DNA of 37,518 bases from Paratrimastix pyriformis (taxonomy: Eukaryota > Preaxostyla > Paratrimastigidae). Positions 1-6,749 of this stretch are shown piece after piece. The position numbers and the translations under genes are program-made. The stretch covers positions 1 through 37,518 of the forward strand of contig JAPMOS010000268.1 of assembly GCA_027972325.1 (NCBI GenBank). Reading direction: 5' to 3'. Below the pieces are notes generated by a model that saw nothing but the letters and a program-made list of their open reading frames with translations, had not been told where the DNA came from and searched no databases. Position 1 is the stretch's first letter; each line of letters begins with the position of its first letter.

Positions 1-743
1 ATGAAACGCTGTTTATTATCTCTTTGAAATAGAAGGTAAATCTGATTGATTTCTCTTTCAATTCATGTCAAAGCTGAGAAATTTTTCGCTTTAAAGGGCT
101 CGGTGCTGAAATCAAATTTCATATTGTTTTATCATGTCATACTTTTTCCATTTTAGAATCAAATTATTTGAGCTGATTCAATCAAAAAGAATGCATTATT
201 TACTTAAGATTGATGCATTATTTAATGATCACTTTTGAAAAGCACTTTTGTCACAATTTTACTTTGAGATGAAGAGATAAGCTGTTTCTGATTGAATTCT
301 CTTTCGTTTGATGCTTAAGATGATTGAATTGTTTGATTTGACAAAAATGGCAAAATAATTTCTGGGACAAAAAATGGAAAAAAATTGAAAATGCATGGAG
401 AATTCGCTTTTTTGCCTCTAATTTCGTTTGTAGCTCGAATGAATTGATGCTTAAATCATTCCAAGCTGATTAAAATAAAATGCTCGTTTTACTTAAAAAA
501 CATTGAGAAAAAAGATTTTGCTCTGAAGAATTCGATTTTTGCCTCAAATAACGTTTGTAGCTCGAGAAAATTAATGCTTAAATCATTCAAAGCTGATAAA
601 ATAAAATGCTCCTTTTCAATAAAATATAATGAGAAAAAAAGATTTTGTTCTGAAGAAATCGATTTTTGCCTCAAATAACAACGCAAGCGTGAAAAATTGT
701 GTGTGAAAATCGCTTGTCTCAGAACTCTCCTTTTATAACTACT
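1..743. repeat. Polinton terminal inverted repeat, copy 1 (right-end orientation, cut by window start)
   Basis: This AT-rich stretch matches 11909-12651 in the same orientation and 35445-36190 in reverse, with scattered small differences. It ends in ACTACT at 743, the complement of the AGTAGT tip seen at 35445; Polintons typically begin with AG. From about position 400 it contains roughly 2.5 tandem units of about 127 bp built around TTTTTGCCTC. Reading frames in it are low-complexity and I do not call a gene. It is the right end of an element lying mostly outside the window, or a rearranged end of the neighbouring one. Confidence 0.88.
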
Positions 744-759
744 ACAGGACACATCTCAG

Positions 760-843
760 ATGGGTGCATTACAAGGTCTCCTTGAAGCAATAAAAGTCAA
801 AACTGACAAAATTACAGGAGCACCAGTAGTCACTCATGCCTAA
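760..843 (+). CDS. possible 27-codon 3' remnant of a plus-strand Polinton gene
   Basis: A short open frame starts at an ATG at 760 and reads MGALQGLLEAIKVKTDK and ten further residues before its stop. The frame is also open leftward into the end of the TIR, so this may be the tail of a longer gene whose front was replaced when the TIR came to lie here. The peptide shows no recognisable motif. It lies tail to tail with the next minus-strand gene, only 2 bp apart. Part of a fossil element; function unknown, and it could be chance. Confidence 0.25.
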   Translation: MGALQGLLEAIKVKTDKITGAPVVTHA

Positions 844-845
844 AT

Positions 846-1532
846 TCATAGAATTCTCGTAAGTGCAAAAACACCTGCACCAAATAGCATGTAAGGGATA
901 TAGTTTGTTGTTTCTTTTTCATCATGATGAATTGGAGTTAATGGTTCATCAGGTTCTTTTGGCTCTTCAGGTTGCCTTGGAGGTGGCGTTACATCAGGAG
1001 GAATTGGCTCGTCAGGAGTGTCGGGCTTTTTATCATCTTCTTTTTCCTTCTCTGCATTTACAACACATTCATTAAGTTGTTGTATTTGGACATTTGTTAA
1101 TGTGCCTACATTCTTCCAATCTATTACATTACGACAATCAACACAAACTAAGTCACCCCATTGTGGTTTTGATGGCATCTCGGGCTTATTTACATTAATT
1201 TGTGCTATTCGTTGCGATAAGTACTCAGGCTTATAATAAAAGGTCATCATGAATTCACCCGTTTTGTTCTGACGGTTCAACTCACTCCATTCACATGATT
1301 GGACATTAAGATTTGATAAATCGAGTCCATTTTGCTTAATAGTTGATGCAATGTATTTGTCCTTATCAGTCATCAGGCTGAAGGCAATCGAATCAATGTT
1401 CCATAAGCCCGTAATTGTTGCATGGATGTATTGAATAGAATCATTCATAAAGTACCATTTGTCGTATTCATCCTTCCATTTGTCGAATTTAGCATAATAG
1501 TCATCCATCTGTTTTAGGTATGATTCATTCAT
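846..1532 (-). CDS. Polinton accessory protein with proline/acidic linker and C-terminal membrane segment
   Basis: This is a 228-aa open frame from an ATG at 1532. The first ~130 residues are rich in aromatic and charged residues. At about residues 120-145 there is a WGDLVCVDCR stretch with a Cys pair. From about residue 165 to 205 comes a Pro/Glu/Asp-rich linker (PDEP, PPPRQPEEPKEP). The last ~20 residues form a hydrophobic segment ending TRIL, a likely C-terminal membrane anchor. Its start overlaps the stop of the upstream minus-strand gene in an ATGA, a spacing typical of compact viral gene pairs. A tail-anchored virion or entry protein is an inference; I do not recognise the family. Confidence 0.6.
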   Translation of the reverse strand: MNESYLKQMDDYYAKFDKWKDEYDKWYFMNDSIQYIHATITGLWNIDSIAFSLMTDKDKYIASTIKQNGLDLSNLNVQSCEWSELNRQNKTGEFMMTFYYKPEYLSQRIAQINVNKPEMPSKPQWGDLVCVDCRNVIDWKNVGTLTNVQIQQLNECVVNAEKEKEDDKKPDTPDEPIPPDVTPPPRQPEEPKEPDEPLTPIHHDEKETTNYIPYMLFGAGVFALTRIL

Positions 1533-2052
1533 TTTGATAATGTTTTGAACCCCTTTTCACATTCAGATAACTCTTTAGGGGCTGAATCTTCAATGTCTTT
1601 CAGACAGTCCCAATTCTTAGCACATGACTCAATCTTCGAACAGTTTACACACTTTTGGAACTGTGCCTCAGTGGTGGATTTTGCTATTGCCGGAAAAACT
1701 CTGTGTATGAATCAAAGTCAAAGTTGTTGGAATGCGCAAAAGTTAATGCCTGTGGCACCGTGAAATCACTGTAAAAGGCTCTCGTCTTACTACCTCCACG
1801 TAACGGCATTTCAACACGTAACTTAGCATATAATGTCTTTAACTCACGCTTTCTGTCTTCACCTTCCACCTTCATCAGATTGTCATATCGACGTTTTGAT
1901 ATAAAGTCCATTTTCAACGTCAACCTGACGTAACTGACATTGTTCTGTTGAAAAGCATTGATGAACTTAGTTTCTGTGCAAAGCGCAGAGTTCTCTGCGC
2001 ATTCGAATGAAGGGCTACGCTCTTCATTTCCCAATGAATTCCACTGAATCAT
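1529..2052 (-). CDS. Polinton accessory protein, cysteine-containing, unknown (broken)
   Basis: An ATG at 2052 opens a basic N-terminal part (a block around MDFISKRRYDNLMK, then KRELKTLYAKLRVEMPLR). The distal part of the span holds a cysteine-rich stretch, CVNCSKIESCAKNWDC, whose spacing resembles a small disulfide or metal-binding module. The region ends in an ATGA overlap with the 846-1532 gene, so the two probably formed one transcription unit. It diverges from the plus-strand gene starting at 2100 across a ~50-bp intergenic region. It appears broken about once. Family not recognised. Confidence 0.5.
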
Positions 2053-2099
2053 TCTTAATGCTATACAAGGTGAAATTTTCGATGAGTACTGTATACAAC

Positions 2100-2750
2100 A
2101 TGGGTGGAAACATTAGTTATAATTCGATTAGGCAAGACCTGTTGAACTATCTGTCTGTCAATGAAACCAACATCATAATGCAACAAGTCAATGTGGTTCT
2201 TAATGCAAAGAATGAAATCATCTTTCGTAACATAGCTCACATCAAAAACGTGAAGATTTCTTTTGCCAATGACATAAAGAACCAAATCATAGCCAAAACG
2301 ATATTGGAATCAACATCTGCCACATCTGCATTCAACGACATCCTGAACAAGATATCAGAAAAGCAAAACCAAGGTGGTATCTTTACCGCTAACTTTAACG
2401 TGCTCGACATGATTAAGAAGCTAAAGAACGTGGTTGATGTCAATCGTGTCAACCAACAGATGCAAAACATACGAAACTCATTCGACGTCGTCAATTCCTT
2501 CCAAGTTATTAATGATGCTTTTGTTCCTTCATCAAGCCTCGAAGATGTGGACTTAACTGCTACCAATCAACTCTACAATAAGCAAGTTTATGATTCATTA
2601 GCTGAAATATATTCTGAAGTGGATCAACACACAAAAGATGAGGAAGAACACGACATTGGACAGACTGCTGATAACACTACTGCTTTGATTGCTATTGCTG
2701 CTGTCTTAGTGGTTGGTGGTTTTATCTATATGAACAAACAAAACAATTGA
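2100..2750 (+). CDS. probable N-myristoylated membrane protein (poxvirus L1/F9-like type)
   Basis: I place the start at the ATG at 2100, not at an earlier in-frame codon, because it gives MGGNIS, a textbook N-myristoylation signal (MGxxxS). The 216-aa product has a long Asn/Ile-rich alpha-helical body and ends in a single hydrophobic segment (about residues 190-212, ALIAIAAVLVVGGFIYM) followed by KQNN. An N-terminal lipid plus a C-terminal membrane helix on a ~200-residue body is the architecture of poxvirus L1/F9 entry-complex proteins and of myristoylated membrane proteins in other large DNA viruses. Homology is inferred from architecture, not from an alignment; the L1 cysteines are not evident. 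The frame looks whole. It is followed within 12 bp by the next plus-strand gene. Confidence 0.6.
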   Translation: MGGNISYNSIRQDLLNYLSVNETNIIMQQVNVVLNAKNEIIFRNIAHIKNVKISFANDIKNQIIAKTILESTSATSAFNDILNKISEKQNQGGIFTANFNVLDMIKKLKNVVDVNRVNQQMQNIRNSFDVVNSFQVINDAFVPSSSLEDVDLTATNQLYNKQVYDSLAEIYSEVDQHTKDEEEHDIGQTADNTTALIAIAAVLVVGGFIYMNKQNN

Positions 2751-2761
2751 AGAATTTATGT

Positions 2762-3424
2762 ATGTATCATATTAAGATGGACCACCTTACACGCAGTCAA
2801 AAGGTTGCATTAGCCTTAACAATAATGCTATATCACAACCAAAAACAACATAGTCAACAACCTGTCAATGAGCCTCAGAAGGGAACACTCGATGCAATGT
2901 TCGCTGAAGAAGAATCTGATTCTGACTCCGGCTCTGACTCTGGTTCCGAGTCTGGAAGCGGAGGTGAAGAAGGGGAGGAAGAAGGTGATGAGGAGGGAGA
3001 AGACGATGATAAGAGCGCAGAAGTCCTTATTGATGAAGATGCCGACTTAGCCGGTGAGGACTTAGAAGCACCTGCTGAACCTAAACCCGCACCTGCTGAA
3101 CCTAAACCCGCACCTGCTGAACCTAAACCCGCACCTGCTGAACCTAAACCTGCACCCGCTGGGGATGAGTTGCCTCCGGAAGAAATTAAAAAGGAATTGG
3201 TTAAGGAATTTCACGATATTAGTTCCACGGACATGTACGAGGCGTACATGAACGACGACACAATGGAACACATCATTCGTCATGAAATATTATTGAGCGG
3301 ACCTATGTATCCTTATAACTATTACAATAAGACCGTGACTCCTAAGAGCTATATATTTAGTGTTCCTAAGAAAGAATACTATAGGATTAAAGCCGATGAA
3401 CTACAGAAACAAGACAAAAATTAA
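2762..3424 (+). CDS. acidic Polinton protein with Pro-Ala-Glu-Lys tandem repeats
   Basis: The open frame extends slightly upstream only with a TTG start, so the first ATG at 2762 (or 2777) is likelier. The product has a short hydrophobic start, then a very acidic Ser/Asp/Glu/Gly tract (about residues 45-105), then four perfect copies of an eight-residue repeat, EPKPAPAE (24-bp DNA repeats at about 3068-3160), then a folded-looking C-terminal ~75 residues rich in Tyr (MYPYNYYNK). It lies between a putative membrane protein and a coiled-coil protein in a plus-strand run. Family unknown; the layout suggests a flexible virion or scaffold protein (inference). Confidence 0.5.
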   Translation: MYHIKMDHLTRSQKVALALTIMLYHNQKQHSQQPVNEPQKGTLDAMFAEEESDSDSGSDSGSESGSGGEEGEEEGDEEGEDDDKSAEVLIDEDADLAGEDLEAPAEPKPAPAEPKPAPAEPKPAPAEPKPAPAGDELPPEEIKKELVKEFHDISSTDMYEAYMNDDTMEHIIRHEILLSGPMYPYNYYNKTVTPKSYIFSVPKKEYYRIKADELQKQDKN

Positions 3425-3992
3425 AAATTCCTTTTCTGGATAATAGTGACCTGAGGAAGGTACATATCGCTTATCATAAAGTCAAAGCGTCAGAAGTTAC
3501 CCCCGCAATGCTCGAAGAATGGAGTGCTGAGAGTTTGATCTTAAAGAAGTATAAAGATCAATTTCCTGAAGGAATCGAAGCAGTCCTTAAGATGAACAAA
3601 CTGGGTACAAAAAAATACATACGGAAGGGGTATAACAGAAAGTCATTGGAGAACCTGATTGGAGTCCAACGGGCTGCACTCGAACGAAAACGTGCCGAAG
3701 AAGAGGCTGCTAAAAACGAGCTGAGGATGAAGCTGCGTATAAACGTGCCGAGGAATTGGTTGCTAAGGGACAGGCTGAGGATGCTGCACGAAAAGCTGCG
3801 GCTGAGGAGGCTGCACGAAAAAGGCTGAAGAAGAGTCTGCTCGAAAACGTGCCGAGGACGAGTGGTTCCAAAACGAAAAGAGGCACAGAAACGAGCCAAG
3901 GAAGAGGCTGCTAATAAAAAGCCATCGAAGAAGAAGCGACTCGTAAAGCTAAGGAAGCTGAAGCAAAACGAAAGAAAGGAAAACAAAGATAA
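3425..3992 (+). CDS. charged coiled-coil Polinton protein (Lys/Arg/Glu/Ala-rich), broken
   Basis: The reading starts close behind the preceding gene and shows a folded-looking front (around LEEWSAESLILKKYKDQFPE) and a long Ala/Glu/Lys/Arg repeat in the back half (motifs such as RKRAEEEAA). Such tracts form long charged helices. The underlying DNA is a degenerate repeat of short units (GAAGAGGCTGC-like and CGAAAACGTGCCGAGGA-like). It is broken about twice. It precedes the 291-aa gene by a short AT-rich spacer. Function unknown; basic helical proteins in this position could bind DNA or act as internal virion proteins (inference). Confidence 0.45.
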
Positions 3993-4019
3993 ATTTATAG
4001 CCATATCATATGAACAACC

Positions 4020-4895
4020 ATGCACAGAACAGTTGAAACTGTGAATGAAAATCAACTAAATGATACTCTTCAAGAACTACATCACCCTAACAAAGTGATT
4101 CTAACGCCTTATGATGATGCTATTGCTAAACAAGATGAAAGCTTAGCACAGAATGTTGTGAAGATAAGATTCGACAGTGGACAAACTGTGTTCATTAAGA
4201 AAGAATGGTATGAGTTATCTGACGTGTTCAAACAACCTGTCATTTTCCAATCATTTGAGCGTTACATGAAATGGATTTACCCTCTTCTGAACAATTCCGG
4301 GCGCGACTTACAGTTCGATGACGATGTGGATTCCATGGCTGAACTCGGTGGATTCATTGAGGAGGTGTTTAAATACAAACTCGATAAGCTGCTCGTTGAA
4401 TCTGTCGTGTGTGATGTATCACAAAACAGTGGACTCGTCGATGAGATACAAAAGATGAAACGTTACATCAACAAGTATGAATCATCTGTCAATTCATGCT
4501 GGGGCATCTTAAAGAAAAAGGTGACTGAACGAATGCAAAATTTCGAAAATGAATGGCTCGGCTTTATCAAAATGTGGAGCGTCGTATATCAAAATGATAA
4601 GTATAATGGCATCACCTACGATTTAATACTACAAGCAATCAAAGCAAACAACATTATTGACATCTGTGTGATGAATGTGAAATACAACAACATTATCTAT
4701 AAGTTCATCAGATACTTCGAGCTGTATGTCGTAAAGAATGATAAGACTGTCGTGTCAACCAATAAGTATGAACTCAGTTTAATGCTTCCTGATGCATCTG
4801 AAACTGTATCTAACATCGCTACATCTATTTCCGGCATCATCACTAATACAAAGTCCTCGATAAAAGCACATTACTTCGTCAGGTGTCAAATCTAA
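4020..4895 (+). CDS. 291-aa Polinton protein of unknown function
   Basis: A clean open frame from an ATG at 4020. The protein is mixed alpha/beta in appearance, with a helical middle (around FIEEVFKYKLDKLLVES) and a Val/Ile-rich C-terminal third (MNVKYNNIIYKFIRYFELYV). No catalytic motif or membrane segment is evident. It is convergent with the VLTF3-like gene, 11 bp from its stop. The same convergent pair recurs, inverted, at 34202-35322, which shows that this gene order belongs to the element type and not to one copy. The last ~10 residues may not be original. A structural or assembly role is possible but I do not recognise the family. Confidence 0.55.
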   Translation: MHRTVETVNENQLNDTLQELHHPNKVILTPYDDAIAKQDESLAQNVVKIRFDSGQTVFIKKEWYELSDVFKQPVIFQSFERYMKWIYPLLNNSGRDLQFDDDVDSMAELGGFIEEVFKYKLDKLLVESVVCDVSQNSGLVDEIQKMKRYINKYESSVNSCWGILKKKVTERMQNFENEWLGFIKMWSVVYQNDKYNGITYDLILQAIKANNIIDICVMNVKYNNIIYKFIRYFELYVVKNDKTVVSTNKYELSLMLPDASETVSNIATSISGIITNTKSSIKAHYFVRCQI

Positions 4896-4906
4896 TGTCG
4901 ATGAAA

Positions 4907-5437
4907 TCACTTACTGCTTAAGCTCGAGCCTAATTTAAGCTCATTCCACTTCTTCTCATACTTCTTTATGAACTCTCGATTGACACAAATTCTTTTGTAT
5001 AACTTCTTATCTTCAATACCATTAACCTGTAAGAGCTTGTATATGATGAACTTGTAATTCATTCTATACTTACTGATGGCTAACCTGTCTTTTATCTTGG
5101 CAAACTGCCTCTTCATGCTTTCCCTGACTGCTGGTGGAATCTGATAATGTACCATCTTGCTAAACACCTGGTTGAAATAATTCGATGGTTTATATGGCAC
5201 ATAATGTGACTTATTCCGTGCTGCTCGCTCTTCCTGAAAATTACATACAAATGGTGTCTCTAACACACATCCACAGTTCTGACAGACATTCAAACCTTCT
5301 GGTGTCGTAACTGCATCGGGTTTATCACAACACTTCCATTCTGGTTCTTTTGGTTCCTTCTCAACTTCCTGTCTATATAAGTCTAACGACAACTGCATCA
5401 GACGCTTTTTTTCTTCTTTCTCATCCATCTCCTTCAT
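4907..5437 (-). CDS. VLTF3-like transcription factor with N-terminal zinc ribbon
   Basis: The 176-aa frame starts at an ATG at 5437. Residues ~35-60 carry a zinc-ribbon pattern: CC followed by VCQNCGC. The C-terminal half, starting YVPYKPSNYFNQVF and running through IPPAVRESMKRQFAKIKDRL to SKYRMNYKFIIYKLLQ, follows the layout of the poxvirus/NCLDV late transcription factor 3 family: a Y-K-x-x-x-H/Y-F entry, an I-P helix, then a K-Y-helix. In giant viruses that family acts with the viral RNA polymerase on late promoters. Assignment is by motif, not alignment; a generic TFIIB-type ribbon protein is the alternative. It is preceded by an AT-rich TCTA-containing promoter-like segment (5440-5466). 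A near-identical copy lies at 34202-34687. The frame looks whole. Confidence 0.62.
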   Translation of the reverse strand: MKEMDEKEEKKRLMQLSLDLYRQEVEKEPKEPEWKCCDKPDAVTTPEGLNVCQNCGCVLETPFVCNFQEERAARNKSHYVPYKPSNYFNQVFSKMVHYQIPPAVRESMKRQFAKIKDRLAISKYRMNYKFIIYKLLQVNGIEDKKLYKRICVNREFIKKYEKKWNELKLGSSLSSK

Positions 5438-5439
5438 GA

Positions 5440-5466
5440 TTAATATAACAATAGATTATATTAATT
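5440..5466 (-). promoter_or_regulatory. AT-rich TCTA-core promoter-like segment of the VLTF3-like gene
   Basis: On the minus strand the bases just before the start codon read AATATAATCTATTGTTATAT: a TCTA core in pure AT flanks. The same sequence is kept before the copied gene at 34166-34198, although the DNA further upstream is unrelated there, so it was carried as part of the gene unit. TCTA in AT-rich flanks is the known late promoter form of mavirus and Cafeteria roenbergensis virus. Confidence 0.45.
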
Positions 5467-5492
5467 CAATTCAAAACAAAACTCAAAACAAC

Positions 5493-6248
5493 TTAGAAAT
5501 CAATGAGGTACTCATAAAGAGCATCCTTATCTTCCTTCTGTATCTTCTTATGGTTTTTTATCTTATCAAAAAGCATTTGCTTGTATTGCTCTTTGTTCGT
5601 CTTAGCTGAAATGCCTAAGTAGGTAATTGATGACTGCAAACTGTTCAATGTCTTCCTGAGTTGTGGAGGTAAGAGCTTCTTTGACTCTCCATACTCAAAT
5701 ACGAGGTCATCAAACGTAAAACTGCTCTCACATCTTTGTTTAACCTGATTTGGATTCAATTTCAATGCTACACTGCATGCATATAGTGACTTGTATATTG
5801 TTTTCGTACCATCTGTCTTATTTGTCACTATTACTTGAGTCCTTGCTCCTTTCACATATTTCTCCTTCTTCTTGTATTCTCTCGGCTTATAGTTCGACAA
5901 ATCCTTGCAAAAGGTCTTCTTGTATTTCTCCTGTTGATATTCTTTGCGCTCATCTTCAGTTCGGCATGCCTTAATCATGTTCAACATCTTGAATCCCTTT
6001 TCTGTGTATTCTTTGATGTATTTCTCTTCTATCTCTTTAATGTTCTCACAATCACAAATTGCTTCAATTTCTTCAATGGTGAACTTGTCAACTCCTACCT
6101 CTCTCATTCTGCTGTAAAGCATATGTGTGCATCCACTCTTGACATGTGTTTTATGCACTGCCCATCTCGAACGGATGTTCTTAGTTGAACCTATATACAA
6201 TTCATTCGGCTCAACAGTGTTGACTATCTTATATATGTAGTATTTCAT
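5493..6248 (-). CDS. GIY-YIG nuclease with C-terminal NUMOD-type DNA-binding region
   Basis: The 251-aa frame begins MKYYIYKIVN and continues ELYIGSTKNIRSRWAVHKTH, the classic GIY-YIG core with its conserved Arg (RSRW) and His; the glutamate-bearing helix (FTIEEIE) follows near residue 57. Residues ~150-175, TIYKSLYACSVALKLNPNQV, resemble the helix-turn-helix NUMOD/IENR repeats found behind GIY-YIG cores in homing endonucleases of phages and large DNA viruses. It would cut DNA site-specifically. A promoter-like ATTATCTAATACTATAGTAT lies 6 bp upstream. The last third of the gene recurs at 33181-33466. The frame is whole. Such nucleases occur in giant viruses and virophages; a free-standing homing role is one option, a role in element replication another. 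Confidence 0.85.
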   Translation of the reverse strand: MKYYIYKIVNTVEPNELYIGSTKNIRSRWAVHKTHVKSGCTHMLYSRMREVGVDKFTIEEIEAICDCENIKEIEEKYIKEYTEKGFKMLNMIKACRTEDERKEYQQEKYKKTFCKDLSNYKPREYKKKEKYVKGARTQVIVTNKTDGTKTIYKSLYACSVALKLNPNQVKQRCESSFTFDDLVFEYGESKKLLPPQLRKTLNSLQSSITYLGISAKTNKEQYKQMLFDKIKNHKKIQKEDKDALYEYLIDF

Positions 6249-6254
6249 TTTACT

Positions 6255-6274
6255 ATACTATAGTATTAGATAAT
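6255..6274 (-). promoter_or_regulatory. promoter-like motif before the GIY-YIG gene
   Basis: On the minus strand the sequence is ATTATCTAATACTATAGTAT, ending 6 bp before the ATG. It shares the ATTATCTA head and TATAG element with the motifs at 11769-11788 and 36311-36330. A regulatory role is inferred from repeated placement just upstream of start codons. Confidence 0.45.
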
Positions 6275-6287
6275 ATTTCAACTGTAT

Positions 6288-6494
6288 TTAAGTCACTTTC
6301 ATTTTTTGATTTTCGGATGGTGCTTCCAAATTGTATCTCCTGCTTTGCTCTCTGCACTGTTTCTGTAACTCTCCATACACAACAGTTTCTTCTAATAATG
6401 CCTCTAATAGGTTAGTTATGTCTTTCATTGAGCATTCAATTGATGTCAGTTTAGCATTCATCTTGTCAAATGTGGACTGTTGATATGGTTCCAT
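6288..6494 (-). CDS. small helical Polinton protein
   Basis: A 68-codon frame starts at an ATG at 6494 (MEPYQQSTFDKMNAKL) and ends KMKVT. It is predicted by eye to be almost entirely helical, with heptad-like spacing of Leu/Ile (LTSIECSMKDITNLLEALL), so a short coiled coil is likely. The frame remains open further upstream, but that part crosses two perfect hairpins and looks non-coding, so I prefer the inner start. It lies between the GIY-YIG gene and the polymerase, all on the minus strand. Function unknown. Confidence 0.35.
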   Translation of the reverse strand: MEPYQQSTFDKMNAKLTSIECSMKDITNLLEALLEETVVYGELQKQCREQSRRYNLEAPSENQKMKVT

Positions 6495-6559
6495 AATAAT
6501 GAACGCTGATAAAATTTCACTTAGTCTTCGATTGCTCCATTTTAATCCGGTAATGCAAC

Positions 6560-6605
6560 GGATGGTGCAACCATCCATTCGATTATGCAATCTTGATTGC
6601 ATAAT
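6560..6605. other. two adjacent perfect hairpins
   Basis: GGATGGT-GCA-ACCATCC (6560-6576) is followed 5 bp later by ATTATGCAAT-CTTG-ATTGCATAAT (6582-6605, a 10-bp stem with a short loop). Both arms match exactly. They sit between a small helical gene and the polymerase region, where a transcript end, a regulator site or a replication signal could lie. Role unknown. Confidence 0.5.
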
Positions 6606-6749
6606 GCCCATAAGCGTAACTATCAGTCTTGTTTCTGAGATACCTTTTATCATCATAAGAGCACAATGCAAACTTGTTCACTGATACTGCATAGAGTTGG
6701 TGATATTTGCTTTGAATTGCACAGAACTTCACCTTAGGATGTGCCTTAT

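Noticed and set aside
489-752. 87-codon minus-strand frame in the TIR, with similar frames in the other two TIR copies
   Set aside because: It reads AT-rich low-complexity sequence of the subterminal tandem units, begins at the element tip and differs in length among copies; no motif. Could be revisited if transcripts are found.
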